From Clostridium rhizosphaerae (GTDB lineage Bacteria; Bacillota; Clostridia; Clostridiales; Clostridiaceae): a stretch of 64,000 nt of DNA. A program made the position numbers and the translations under genes. The stretch is taken from NCBI RefSeq assembly GCF_016765585.1, contig NZ_JAESWC010000002.1:930001-994000 (forward strand), written 5' to 3'. Each line of letters opens with the position of its first letter. Position 1 is the stretch's first letter. Below the pieces are notes generated by a model. That model was not told the origin of the DNA. It searched no databases and saw only the letters and a program-made list of their open reading frames with translations. Below, in pieces: positions 8,792 to 17,118 of this stretch.

Positions 8792-10717
8792 TTACATCTC
8801 CCAAGGTTTTTCATGGGTTGGATTATACTTTGGAGATCTTATTACATCATCATCATCATTCATTTGAAGAGGTATTGTAGACACAACTATATGCTTATGC
8901 TTCATAAGTTCTCTTTCAATAAATATTCTTGTACCGTTATGAAGCAGTTTCTGCCACCACTTTTTAACAGCAAATTGAGGAAGAATTACTGTAATAATAT
9001 CACCGGGTTTATAGTCGTATTCTTCAGATTTTATAAATTCAAGAAGAGGTTCAATAACCTTTCTATAAGGTGAATACTTTACTATAAGCGGAATATCAGT
9101 TTTTATCTTTCCATAATTATTTTTCAGCTTCTGTTCAGCTTCATCATCTATGGCAACACTAAAAGCTGTTACATTATCCGAAATAGTTTTCGCATATCTA
9201 AGAGCACGCACACTTGACTTATTGATGCTTGCAATTGGAACTATGACTCTATTTCTATAATGATCTCTTGATATATCTATTGATTCGTATTCCTCTTGAT
9301 TTATTCGAAGCTGCTTTGCAAGAGCAACATAATGTTTTTTAACCTTTAACATTAGAGTCATTAGAATAGGTATAACAATAACTACTATCCAGGCTCCCTC
9401 ATTAAATTTTGTTACAGCTATTATTATGACTGCAATACCCGTAACTAATGCTCCTGCTCCATTTATCAAAGCTTTTATGTGCCAATGATTACCTTTATTT
9501 CTAAACCATCTAAAAAGCATGCCTGTTTGTGATAGCGTAAAGGAAATAAATACTCCTACAGCATATAATCCCATAAGGGAAGAAACTTTTGCATCAAATA
9601 TAATTATTAATAATGCTGCAGCGACTGAGAGTATGATTATCCCATTGGAATAGCTTAATCTGTCTCCACGCATTTTAAGCTGCCTTGGAACAAAGCCTTC
9701 GCTTGCCATTACTGATACCAGCATAGGGAAACCGGAAAACGCTGTGTTTGCAGCCAGTACTAATATCAAAAACAGCATTGTAGTAATAAAGTAGAACATC
9801 GCTGAATTTAAAAATGTAGCACGTCCAAATATTTGATCTGCCATCTGAACAAGTACTGTTTGATGTCCTGCACCAGGTGTAGCATGATATATATTAGCAA
9901 GTATTGAAGTTCCTCCAAATAAAACGAGTATAATAGCTGACAATAATAGAAGAACCATTTTAGCATTTTTAGTTGAAGGTTCCTTAAAGTTTGGAACCGC
10001 ATTGCTTACTGCTTCAACTCCTGTCAAAGCTGTGCAGCCATTTGAAAAAGCACGCAGAATCAGTATTATTGAAACGGATGCAGTAGTTCCATAGTAATTA
10101 CTTGAAACCTTTGGTTCAACAATTGGAACTCCAGTGAAATATTTGTAAAATCCAACTACAAGCATACTTAATACCGCAAATATAAACAAATATGCAGGCA
10201 GTCCAAAAATCTTAGAAGATTCTCTAATTCCTCTAAGATTGCCTAACATGAGTAAAATAACAAGAATTACACTTATAGGTACTACATAGGGTCTTAAAAC
10301 TTCAAAAGCTGAGGCAATCTGAGCAACTCCAGAGGATACACTAACTGCCACAGTCATAATATAGTCAATGGAAAGCGCAGCACCTGCTGTAACTCCTGCA
10401 AATACTCCTAAGTTTTCTTTTGCAACAATATAAGCTCCTCCGCCGTTTGGATAATTATCGATTGTTTGTCTATAAGAAAGCATAAGAAGCGTTAGTAAGC
10501 CTATGATAGCTAACGATATATAAAACACATACTTATAAGACATAAGACCAATAACCGGTATCATTACAAGAAGCATTTCCTCCCCAGCATAGGCAACGGA
10601 CGAAATAGCATCACTTGAAAGTATTGGAAGACCCCAACGAACATTGTACTTTTCATCCTTTAAATCAACATTATTTAAAGGTTCTCCAATGAGAAACTGT
10701 TTTAATTCTCTAACCAT
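8792..10717 (-). CDS. kimA: KimA-like APC-family potassium transporter
   Basis: A 641-residue protein with twelve APC-fold membrane segments (~30-470) and a cytosolic C-terminal domain (~480-641). It follows B. subtilis KimA (YdaO) along its length: LSSDAISSVAYAGEE, SYRQTIDNYPNGGGAYIVAKENLG, LRAFSNGCTALTGVEAVSNA, and the C-terminal HNGTRIFIERELMKHK. KimA is a high-affinity K+/H+ symporter shut off by cyclic di-AMP binding the C-terminal domain, so the same job is likely here. An older label, amino-acid permease, is less likely. B. subtilis kimA is behind a ydaO riboswitch, but the leader here is only ~40 bases and has none. The site AGGGGG precedes the ATG. Confidence 0.85.
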   Translation of the reverse strand: MVRELKQFLIGEPLNNVDLKDEKYNVRWGLPILSSDAISSVAYAGEEMLLVMIPVIGLMSYKYVFYISLAIIGLLTLLMLSYRQTIDNYPNGGGAYIVAKENLGVFAGVTAGAALSIDYIMTVAVSVSSGVAQIASAFEVLRPYVVPISVILVILLMLGNLRGIRESSKIFGLPAYLFIFAVLSMLVVGFYKYFTGVPIVEPKVSSNYYGTTASVSIILILRAFSNGCTALTGVEAVSNAVPNFKEPSTKNAKMVLLLLSAIILVLFGGTSILANIYHATPGAGHQTVLVQMADQIFGRATFLNSAMFYFITTMLFLILVLAANTAFSGFPMLVSVMASEGFVPRQLKMRGDRLSYSNGIIILSVAAALLIIIFDAKVSSLMGLYAVGVFISFTLSQTGMLFRWFRNKGNHWHIKALINGAGALVTGIAVIIIAVTKFNEGAWIVVIVIPILMTLMLKVKKHYVALAKQLRINQEEYESIDISRDHYRNRVIVPIASINKSSVRALRYAKTISDNVTAFSVAIDDEAEQKLKNNYGKIKTDIPLIVKYSPYRKVIEPLLEFIKSEEYDYKPGDIITVILPQFAVKKWWQKLLHNGTRIFIERELMKHKHIVVSTIPLQMNDDDDVIRSPKYNPTHEKPWEM

Positions 10718-10764
10718 AAATTATTCCCCCTGATAAAATTAACCAAAACCAATATAATATAACA

Positions 10765-10793
10765 ATTATAGTACCATAAGCGTTTATATTCAA
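10765..10793 (-). promoter_or_regulatory. Sigma-A promoter of the KimA-like gene
   Basis: On the minus strand, -35 TTGAAT (10788-10793), 17-base spacer, -10 TATAAT (10765-10770). Transcription should start near 10758, about 40 bases before the ATG. Confidence 0.75.
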
Positions 10794-10923
10794 TACAGCA
10801 AATTCATTCCAAACAGCTGTAATTCCTTTGTTTTCATAGGTTAAAGCATTTCACTTGATGTTTACTCTTTAATGCTCGCTTAAGATTAGTTTTCCAAACC
10901 TTAGGACATATTTATATACAAAT

Positions 10924-11952
10924 TTATGATTTTTCATCTAAAACGTCATGAGGCAGAAGCTCTAGAGCCTTATTAAGTATTTTACTGCCATTCATACCTT
11001 TTTCATAAGGAGGTGTTATAAGCTGCTTAAATAGTCTGCTTCCTTTTTTCTCATAAAAGAGATTAATGGTATGTCTTAAAAGAGAATTAGTTGAGTTTCC
11101 CTTTCTCTCTTCCTCTTCAACATAAGGTATGAATTTTTCTATAATCTGTCTCCTTGTAAGTCCCTCTGAAGTTTTCCCGGGAAAGAAGTTGTCAAAACAG
11201 GTTAGAAAATAAGGATTTTCATAGGCTGCACGGCCAATCATAGCCCCGTCTACAAGTTTAAGGTGCCTTTTGATATCCTCTTTTGTTTTTATTCCTCCAT
11301 TTATTATTATATTTAAACTTGGATTTTCGTTTTTAAGTCTATATACATCCTCATATCTCATTGGAGGTATTTCTCTGTTTTCCTTTGGACTTAATCCCTC
11401 AAGAATTGCAATTCTTGCATGAACTATAAAGGTATCTGCCCCTGCCTTGGAAACTATTCTTATAAAACTTTCCATATCTTCATATCTATCTAGCAAAGTT
11501 CTTCCATAACTTTCAGGCAGCACATTTTTTCCTTCTATTCCTATTCTGTTTTTTACTGTAACGGGCTTATTTGTAGCCTTTTTCATAGCCTCTATCATTT
11601 CTGCTACAAGATGCGGGTATGCCATTAAAACAGCACCCATTTCATTGCCGGCAACTCTGTCTGAAGGACAACCTGCATTTAAATTTATTTCATCATAATC
11701 CCAATCCTCAGCTATTTTTATCGCTTCATAAATATCTTTTGGATTGCACCCTGCTATCTGAAGAGCTAAAGGCTTTTCAACAGGATTAAAGTCCAAAATT
11801 TTATTTCTGTCGCCATTTAATATAGCTTGCGCAGTTATCATTTCCGTATATAAAAGAGATTCTTTTGTCATTATTCTTGAAAAATATCTAAAGTGTCTAT
11901 CTGTTTTATCTACCATTGGAGCTATGCTTATTTTCGCGTTCATTCTTTTCAC
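10924..11952 (-). CDS. dusA: tRNA-dihydrouridine synthase, DusA type
   Basis: FMN enzyme reducing uridines in the tRNA D-loop with NADPH. Visible marks are the N-terminal ISIAPMVDKTDRHFRYF, LNAGCPSDRV with the catalytic cysteine, VKNRIGI, the HAR motif followed by GLSPKENREIPPMRYEDVY, INGGIKT and MIGRAAYENPYF. The GLSPKENREIPP phrase is diagnostic of the DusA subgroup rather than the DusB common in Firmicutes. Length 342 is typical. The 2-hydroxyacid dehydrogenase gene ends 19 bases upstream, so the two are probably one transcript with this gene second. Confidence 0.9.
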   Translation of the reverse strand: MKRMNAKISIAPMVDKTDRHFRYFSRIMTKESLLYTEMITAQAILNGDRNKILDFNPVEKPLALQIAGCNPKDIYEAIKIAEDWDYDEINLNAGCPSDRVAGNEMGAVLMAYPHLVAEMIEAMKKATNKPVTVKNRIGIEGKNVLPESYGRTLLDRYEDMESFIRIVSKAGADTFIVHARIAILEGLSPKENREIPPMRYEDVYRLKNENPSLNIIINGGIKTKEDIKRHLKLVDGAMIGRAAYENPYFLTCFDNFFPGKTSEGLTRRQIIEKFIPYVEEEERKGNSTNSLLRHTINLFYEKKGSRLFKQLITPPYEKGMNGSKILNKALELLPHDVLDEKS

Positions 11953-11971
11953 CTTCCTGAAACACTTGGCA

Positions 11972-12952
11972 TTATATTAGATCCTCTAATTCCGGCACAA
12001 CGTACTTAGGCTTTTCTCCAAGTACCCCCTTAACAAGGTTTTCAGCTGCAGTCATAGCCATATCAAATCGCGTTCTAGCTGTAGCTGAACCTATGTGAGG
12101 AAGAGTAACAACATTATCCATCTTTAAAAGAGGATTATCTTTATTAATAGGTTCAGTTTCATATACATCAAGACCTGCAGCGAGTATCTTCTTATTTTCC
12201 AAAGCTTCAATTAAAGCCTTCTCGTTAACGGTCTGCCCTCTAGATGCATTTATGAAAATAGCTGTCCTTTTCATTTTGCTAAACTCCTCAGCATCGATTA
12301 AATGATAGGTATCTTTTGTAAGTGGAGTCATAAGAACTATGAAATCTGATTTCTCAAGGAGATTATCCATATCGGAATACTTTACTCCTAGACTTTTCTC
12401 AGTCTCCACTTTTCTGCTTCTATTATAGTAAAGCACTTCCATTTCAAATCCAAGTTTAGCTCTCTTAGCTACTGCTTCCCCTATTCTCCCCATTCCTATA
12501 ATACCCAAGGTTGTACGATGCACATCAGTTCCGTAAAGATTTTTATCATCACTTGCCTTCCACTGACCTTTTTTAACGTAGCTATCTAGCTCTGTAATCC
12601 TTCTTGAAGTCGATAAAATTAGTCCAAAGATTAAATCGGCTACTGCTCCATCCAATACATATGGAGTATTTGTGCCTATAACCTTTCTTTTTTTCATTGC
12701 TTCTATATCAAAATTATTATACCCGACAGCTATGTTGCTTACTACCTTTAGGCTAGGTGCATACTGCAGCAAGTCCTCATCAATTTTTATGCCTGTAAGC
12801 ATGACACCAGCTTTATCTTTTAGATTTAGCTTAAGCTCTTCTCTTTGGATATTTTCTTCATTATCCCATATTTCATAATCGCAGTGCTTGCCAATATAAT
12901 CTAAAACTTCCTTAGGAATACTATTTGTTATATATACTTTAGGTTTATTCAT
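11972..12952 (-). CDS. D-isomer-specific 2-hydroxyacid dehydrogenase (glyoxylate/hydroxypyruvate reductase type)
   Basis: NAD(P)-dependent reductase of 2-oxoacids. The 326-residue protein has the NAD-binding GMGRIGEAVAKRA at ~155-167 in the middle of the chain. The catalytic triad is visible as Arg in NASRGQTVNE, Glu in YETEP and His in LPHIGSAT. The N-terminal and C-terminal segments form the substrate lobe, with SNIAVGYNNFD. This pattern fits the GhrB/GyaR glyoxylate or hydroxypyruvate reductases better than phosphoglycerate dehydrogenase, as there is no ACT domain. It is the first gene of a probable two-gene unit with dusA. Confidence 0.9.
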   Translation of the reverse strand: MNKPKVYITNSIPKEVLDYIGKHCDYEIWDNEENIQREELKLNLKDKAGVMLTGIKIDEDLLQYAPSLKVVSNIAVGYNNFDIEAMKKRKVIGTNTPYVLDGAVADLIFGLILSTSRRITELDSYVKKGQWKASDDKNLYGTDVHRTTLGIIGMGRIGEAVAKRAKLGFEMEVLYYNRSRKVETEKSLGVKYSDMDNLLEKSDFIVLMTPLTKDTYHLIDAEEFSKMKRTAIFINASRGQTVNEKALIEALENKKILAAGLDVYETEPINKDNPLLKMDNVVTLPHIGSATARTRFDMAMTAAENLVKGVLGEKPKYVVPELEDLI

Positions 12953-13131
12953 TTTAATACCTCATTTCTTGTTAATATTACATTATAAACATGATATCAG
13001 TAAAATACATCCACATCAAATATGAATACCCTATTTATTGCCAAGGTATGTAAAATTAGTGTTACGTATTTAAGTTATCCAATTATAATTTATGCTTTAT
13101 TAGACATCCTAAGTTTATGGAGGTGATTAAC

Positions 13132-13287
13132 ATGGCTGACAGATCACAATTAATAAATAACTATACAGAAACATCCACTTCAATACCCGAACGTACAAGG
13201 CCAAACAATAAGCAAATGGGTCTTGGTACTCAGGAGATCAATACTTCTAAAGGTAAAAAGACTTCCAAGCAAAATTCAAACACATAG
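13132..13287 (+). CDS. Small hydrophilic protein (51 residues), function unknown
   Basis: A 51-residue frame with an excellent ribosome-binding site (GGAGGTGAT) six bases before the ATG. The protein is polar, rich in Asn, Thr, Lys and Ser, with no membrane segment and no cysteine; it begins MADRSQLINN and includes NKQMGLGTQE. I recognise no family. Size and composition resemble small sporulation or stress proteins, which is only inference. Its TAG lies inside a perfect hairpin shared with a convergent small gene. Confidence 0.65.
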   Translation: MADRSQLINNYTETSTSIPERTRPNNKQMGLGTQEINTSKGKKTSKQNSNT

Positions 13288-13304
13288 GCTGCTGCCTATG
13301 TGTT
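13279..13304. terminator. Palindrome holding both stop codons of two convergent small genes
   Basis: An 11-bp perfect stem (13279-13289 with 13294-13304), loop TGCT. The plus-strand TAG is 13285-13287 and the minus-strand TAG is 13296-13298, so each gene ends within one arm and both proteins end in Asn-Thr. It is probably a bidirectional terminator. Confidence 0.75.
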
Positions 13305-13469
13305 TTCTTTCTCTACATAATCTTTATCATTAATATCTGCCTTAAGAAGCTCCTTATCTCCTCCTGCAGTTTCTCTTGAGGTTGTTTCTTCATCTAAGTC
13401 CGACATTCTGTTAAAGCTTTCAACCTGAGAGTAGTTTCTAAGTTTTTCATTGTCTTTTATTATTTTCAT
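13296..13469 (-). CDS. Small acidic protein (57 residues), function unknown
   Basis: A 57-residue frame preceded by CGGAGGATATTCT before the ATG at 13469. The product is hydrophilic and acidic, starts MKIIKDNEKLRNYSQVESF and contains a DLDEETTSRET segment; there is no membrane segment or cysteine. I know no family. It converges on the 51-residue gene and shares its terminator. Strong ribosome-binding sites on both genes argue that they are real. Confidence 0.6.
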   Translation of the reverse strand: MKIIKDNEKLRNYSQVESFNRMSDLDEETTSRETAGGDKELLKADINDKDYVEKENT

Positions 13470-13540
13470 AGAATATCCTCCGTGTTTTACAAAGTGTGTT
13501 AAAATAATATATATTCTAGCTAAAAAAGGAGATTTTATTT

Positions 13541-14182
13541 ATGCAGCAGATAAAAATTTTTGACAACCTTTATATGTTTAATACTTACAATCCTCAGATA
13601 AATTTATCCTTTAATCAGTTTCTGCTTCTAGGCGAAGAGCCTATGCTTATACATACAGGTAGCTTCCAAATGACTGAAGCACTTATTCCTATTCTAAAAG
13701 AGATACTAGGTGATAAAAGTCTATCCTATATTTTTGTTTCCCATTTTGAAAGCGATGAATGTGGAGGATTAAGTCTTTTATTAGAACATTTTCCTGATGC
13801 AAAAACCATTTGCTCGGCAGTTACAGCTCGTCAGCTTATGGGCTTTGGCATTACTAAAAATGCTGTAAGTAAAGTACCTGAGGAAACTCTTGTTTTAAAT
13901 GACTTAAGTTTTAAATTCATAACTTATCCCTCAGAAATGCATCTTTGGGAGGGACTTTTGGCCTTTGAAACTACCAATGGACTTTTATTCAGTAGTGATT
14001 TGTTTATACGCATGGGAGAGGTTACTGAACCAATAGTTGATTCCAGCTTAAAAGACGAAGTTATTAGAATTGCACCTCATCAGATTCCTGACCCTAGTGC
14101 ACATAAAGCAGTTCAAGGAATCCTTTCTGAGCTTTCTCTTAATTACATTATTCCCGGACACGGTCCAGTGTTAAAGTTATAA
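13541..14182 (+). CDS. Metallo-beta-lactamase-fold protein resembling the flavodiiron diiron domain
   Basis: A 213-residue cytosolic protein. The metal motif is SHFESDECGG, that is HxExD as in the diiron domain of flavodiiron (FprA/ODP) proteins rather than the HxHxDH of hydrolases. Further ligand candidates follow in order: His in EMHLWEG, Asp in FSSDLF and His in PGHGP. The flavodoxin domain of true flavodiiron proteins is missing. The set suggests a small oxygen- or redox-linked diiron protein, though a hydrolase role cannot be excluded. The gene is monocistronic with its own terminator. Confidence 0.8.
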   Translation: MQQIKIFDNLYMFNTYNPQINLSFNQFLLLGEEPMLIHTGSFQMTEALIPILKEILGDKSLSYIFVSHFESDECGGLSLLLEHFPDAKTICSAVTARQLMGFGITKNAVSKVPEETLVLNDLSFKFITYPSEMHLWEGLLAFETTNGLLFSSDLFIRMGEVTEPIVDSSLKDEVIRIAPHQIPDPSAHKAVQGILSELSLNYIIPGHGPVLKL

Positions 14183-14230
14183 AAAAACAAGCTGAAGCAG
14201 TTCAACATACCTTGCTTCAGCTTGTTTTTT
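14183..14230. terminator. Bidirectional terminator
   Basis: Arms containing ACAAGCTGAAGCA (14187-14199) and TGCTTCAGCTTGT (14213-14225) with A/T tracts at both ends lie between the metallo-beta-lactamase-fold gene and yjdF. Confidence 0.85.
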
Positions 14231-14284
14231 ATATTTCTTTAATTATAAGTTTCTTAAAGGCTCCTTCAATGCTCGCTGCCCTCA

Positions 14285-14701
14285 TTAATGCCCTCTGTGT
14301 TTTTCTTTTTTCTTCTGCTGTCTCAAATCAAACTTTCTTTTTAACTGCTCTTCCTTTTCTTCCTTTGAAAGCATTTTACGCTGAAGCTTTAATTGTTCAT
14401 ACTGCTCTTTTACAGCAAGCTGAGCCTTTGTTGAAGCTCCAGAGTTTTCAACCTCTTTCTTAACTTCTCTTTGAAGTCTTTTAGGATTTATTCTCTTCTC
14501 TTCAAAAACCTCAAGCTCTGTAGAACTTATAAAGTTTATTCTATTGAAATTCTTAAGAATAAAGTCATAAACTTCATAATCCTTGGGCTCTGAGCCAAAA
14601 ACTACTCTTGCTGCTTCGTATCTTTCCTCAGAAATCTTTTCAAAAACTCCTACCCAAAAAATGCCTTCAAAAAATACAGTTAATTTGATTTGTGTTTTCA
14701 T
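14285..14701 (-). CDS. yjdF: YjdF family protein (DUF2992)
   Basis: A 138-residue protein of the YjdF family. The N-terminal half is a beta-rich domain (LTVFFEGIFWVGVFEK, ARVVFGSEPKDYEVYDFIL), and the C-terminal half is a long, highly charged helix ending in a basic tail, as in other YjdF proteins. The family has no proven activity; its expression in Firmicutes is controlled by the yjdF RNA, which senses azaaromatic compounds, suggesting a role in handling toxic heterocycles. A structured leader is present upstream here. AGGAGG precedes the ATG. Confidence 0.9.
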   Translation of the reverse strand: MKTQIKLTVFFEGIFWVGVFEKISEERYEAARVVFGSEPKDYEVYDFILKNFNRINFISSTELEVFEEKRINPKRLQREVKKEVENSGASTKAQLAVKEQYEQLKLQRKMLSKEEKEEQLKRKFDLRQQKKKEKHRGH

Positions 14702-14717
14702 TTTATTTTCCTCCTGA

Positions 14718-14838
14718 TTAATTAATGAATCATAGAGAACGGACGACCCCAGGAGGGAAGGTTACTTCTATATAACTATATAAATATTTATATAGTTATA
14801 TAGGTCCGGACTACCAACCGGATCTGTGTTTTTATCTC
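14718..14838 (-). ncRNA. Leader RNA of yjdF, probably the yjdF riboswitch
   Basis: Between the promoter and yjdF lies a ~120-base region unlike ordinary spacer. On the minus strand it has GATCCGGTTGGTAGTCCGG, then a perfect 36-base palindrome (14768-14803), then CCTTCCCTCCTGGGG. The position before a yjdF gene and the GC-rich conserved-looking blocks flanking a variable AT-rich hairpin fit the yjdF motif RNA. I could not check the consensus base by base. Aromatic-ligand sensing is known for the class and inferred here. Confidence 0.75.
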
Positions 14839-14845
14839 TATATAA

Positions 14846-14874
14846 AATATATATTAAAACTTTATATTTTTCAA
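14846..14874 (-). promoter_or_regulatory. Promoter of yjdF
   Basis: Minus strand: -35 TTGAAA (14869-14874), 17-base spacer, -10 TATATT (14846-14851). Its start point falls right before the structured leader. Confidence 0.65.
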
Positions 14875-14882
14875 TAACTTGC

Positions 14883-15356
14883 TTAATCCAGTTTTATATG
14901 ACAGTAGCCGCCTGGATTTTTCTTTAAATATCTTTGATGATATTCTTCTGCCTTATAGTAGTTTTCAAGGAGCTTAATTTCTGTAACAACTTTTTTTTCA
15001 TAATTATGCTGTATCCTTTCCTTACTTTCTACTATTGCACGTAAATCCTCTTCATTTAAATAATAAATTCCTGTTCTATATTGACTGCCTACATCATTTC
15101 CTTGTCTGTTTAAAGCAGTAGGATTTATTATGCTCCAATATTTATCTAAAAGTTCTTCAAGAGACAGTTTTGTTTCATCATATTGAATATAAACCGCCTC
15201 TGCAAAGCCTGTATTTTCATAACAAACCTGCTCATAGGTAGGATTTTCAATTCTGCCGTTTGCATAGCCTGCATCGGTTTCTATAACTCCATCTATTCTT
15301 GCAAAGAATTCTTCAACTCCCCAAAAGCAGCCTCCTGCTAAAACTATCTCTTTCAT
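14883..15356 (-). CDS. msrA: Peptide-methionine (S)-S-oxide reductase MsrA
   Basis: Repairs methionine-S-sulfoxide in proteins. The 157-residue protein has the [11 protein letters not shown] signature with catalytic Cys10, then [17 protein letters not shown], and the Glu/Tyr active-site residues in [12 protein letters not shown]. The short C-terminus ends GYCHIKLD, whose cysteine is a candidate recycling residue. It complements MsrB at 241-690 but is not linked to it. A possible two-gene unit with the 116-residue upstream gene (32-base gap) is suggested by spacing. Confidence 0.95.
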   Translation of the reverse strand: MKEIVLAGGCFWGVEEFFARIDGVIETDAGYANGRIENPTYEQVCYENTGFAEAVYIQYDETKLSLEELLDKYWSIINPTALNRQGNDVGSQYRTGIYYLNEEDLRAIVESKERIQHNYEKKVVTEIKLLENYYKAEEYHQRYLKKNPGGYCHIKLD

Positions 15357-15388
15357 AGTTCACACACTCCTTTCTTTATGTTCTGCTA

Positions 15389-15739
15389 TTAAAGCCCTTT
15401 TTCTTCTATTTCAAAAGCAAGGCTGTCATCAACAAATAGTATAAAATCAGTTATAGTTTCAAATTCCCTTCTTCCTAAGTTTTTAAAGTTGTTTGTAAGA
15501 TAAAACACTATAATTTTCTTAAAAGTCTGACCTTCAATAAAGTTTAAATCTAAAAGGAAATTATTTTTTTCTAAGCTTTCGTTATGTAAAGAGCTTACTT
15601 TGTTTTTTATATTATCTACAGCAGTTATTTCCTGTTCTCCGTAAAATACAGACCATATTCCATACTCTGCCGCTTCATTTACAATATTATTTAAAAGCTC
15701 CAGATTTTCTTTTGTTACACCAAACTTAATATTTATCAT
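15389..15739 (-). CDS. Conserved-looking small protein of unknown function
   Basis: A 116-residue cytosolic protein starting MINIKFGVTKENLELLNN. The longer frame to 15808 is less likely because GAGAGG stands seven bases before the ATG at 15739. The sequence is mixed alpha/beta, with a hydrophobic strand KKIIVFYLTN and an acidic C-terminus. I recognise no family. It lies immediately upstream of msrA on the same strand and may share its transcript. Confidence 0.55.
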   Translation of the reverse strand: MINIKFGVTKENLELLNNIVNEAAEYGIWSVFYGEQEITAVDNIKNKVSSLHNESLEKNNFLLDLNFIEGQTFKKIIVFYLTNNFKNLGRREFETITDFILFVDDSLAFEIEEKGL

Positions 15740-15880
15740 ATGGAAATCCTCTCCCTTAATAGTTACTCTTAATAACATTATATCACTTAATGATAAATTT
15801 TTATTCATTTTTTTAAATTGCCATGTTAATGTTACTTGTCCAGCATATAATATAGTAAAAATAGAAAAGGAGTTGGCAGC

Positions 15881-16327
15881 ATGTTAGAAACCACACCTGA
15901 TCTAGATTTAAATAAATATAGAAAACTAAGTGAAAAATTTATTTGTGGAGTTCCAGGTACTTTTAAATTAAATTTTTTTTATGATATATTTTATAGCTTT
16001 CTCCCTTACCCTTTTTTTAATTACTTTCCACCTAGCATTTATACTGTGAGCATTGATTGTATTTTTGCTGTTACTGATAAACGAATTATTGTATTTGAAA
16101 AAGATAATGCTGATAACATTGATAAAAATTATATTCATTCTTTTGACTATGACGAGGTAAAGGTGGAATATAAGAAAAAGCTTGGCACTAGGATATTTGT
16201 TGTTGAGAAGCTAAAGAAAAACTACTTTAGCATGGAGGACAATATGTTCAGGATTGAAATTTCGAGCAAGTTTATCACTCAAGCAGAAAATATAAATACA
16301 CAGCTTTTAAAGCACAAAATCCACTGA
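15881..16327 (+). CDS. Protein with a bacterial PH-like domain
   Basis: A 148-residue protein. After an aromatic, proline-rich stretch (FYSFLPYPFFNYFPPS, ~45-60) the sequence IFAVTDKRIIVFEKD is typical of the bacterial PH/GRAM-like beta fold, followed by strands and a final helix. The hydrophobic N-terminal segment may bind or dip into a membrane but is too polar to be a clear transmembrane helix. The role is unknown. GGAGTTGG stands before the ATG, and a hairpin closes the gene. Confidence 0.55.
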   Translation: MLETTPDLDLNKYRKLSEKFICGVPGTFKLNFFYDIFYSFLPYPFFNYFPPSIYTVSIDCIFAVTDKRIIVFEKDNADNIDKNYIHSFDYDEVKVEYKKKLGTRIFVVEKLKKNYFSMEDNMFRIEISSKFITQAENINTQLLKHKIH

Positions 16328-16331
16328 TTAC

Positions 16332-16357
16332 AAAGGCGCTGTTTTACACAGCACCTT
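16332..16357. terminator. Terminator between convergent genes
   Basis: Arms AAAGGCGCTGT and ACAGCACCTTT pair with one mismatch, followed by T-runs. It sits between the PH-like gene and nadE. Confidence 0.7.
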
Positions 16358-16366
16358 TTTACACTG

Positions 16367-17098
16367 TTATTCTATTATATACTTTGGAGGAAATATTCCT
16401 TTATGCTTATTATATTCGTGCTTTAATCGTATTTTTTCATCTATTTCTTTGTTCCCACAGGTGCCATTTTCTATATAAGCATTGATTTGTGTGTACGTAA
16501 AACCTAGTTTCTCTTCATCAGACTGCCCTGTGAGACCATCACTTGGAGTTTTATGGACTAACTCATAGGGCAGGCCTAGGAAATCACCTACAGCAACAAC
16601 CTCTTCTGTAGTCAAATCTCCTATAGGATTAAAATCATAGGCATTATCTCCCCATTTTGTGGTGTAGCCTACAAAGCCTTCAGATTTATTTCCCGTACCA
16701 CATACTCTGTAGTGAAGATTAGCGCTTACAGCATATAAAACAGTCATTCTTAATCTTGGAGGAATATTTATTTTTGAATCAACAGACAAGTCTTCTGAAA
16801 TGCCTTCTAAAAGACCATTATAGGCCTTTTCTATATTAACTATTTTATAATTAATTCCAAGCAAACTTACAACTCTTAGGCTGTCCGATATATCCTTTTG
16901 CTCACCATTTGGCATTAGAACTCCAAATACTCTTTCTTTTCCTAAAGCTTCTACTAACAGCTTTGCTGTTATAGTGCTGTCTTTTCCGCCGCTTATACCT
17001 ATAACAGCACCCTTTGCGTTAGGCTGATTATTGAAATAATCTTTAATCCAATTTATTATATTTTTACTTACCTCTGCTGAATCGAATGCTATTCTCAT
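16367..17098 (-). CDS. nadE: NAD synthase, ammonia-dependent
   Basis: Amidates nicotinate adenine dinucleotide to NAD with ATP and ammonia. The 243-residue protein has the PP-loop VIGISGGKDSTITAKLL and the substrate motifs CGTGNKSEGFVGYTTKWGDN, and lacks the N-terminal glutaminase domain of the larger NadE form. The start at 17098 is chosen because GGAGGTGG stands six bases before it; the longer frame to 17122 would overlap the upstream gene. It is the last gene of the NAD-salvage operon, 20 bases after nadV. Confidence 0.93.
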   Translation of the reverse strand: MRIAFDSAEVSKNIINWIKDYFNNQPNAKGAVIGISGGKDSTITAKLLVEALGKERVFGVLMPNGEQKDISDSLRVVSLLGINYKIVNIEKAYNGLLEGISEDLSVDSKINIPPRLRMTVLYAVSANLHYRVCGTGNKSEGFVGYTTKWGDNAYDFNPIGDLTTEEVVAVGDFLGLPYELVHKTPSDGLTGQSDEEKLGFTYTQINAYIENGTCGNKEIDEKIRLKHEYNKHKGIFPPKYIIE

Positions 17099-17118
17099 AC
17101 TTTTCCACCTCCAACAAA

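Noticed and set aside
10718-10923. ydaO (c-di-AMP) riboswitch before the KimA-like gene
   Set aside because: No conserved ydaO blocks are visible, and the sigma-A promoter leaves a leader of only ~40 bases.
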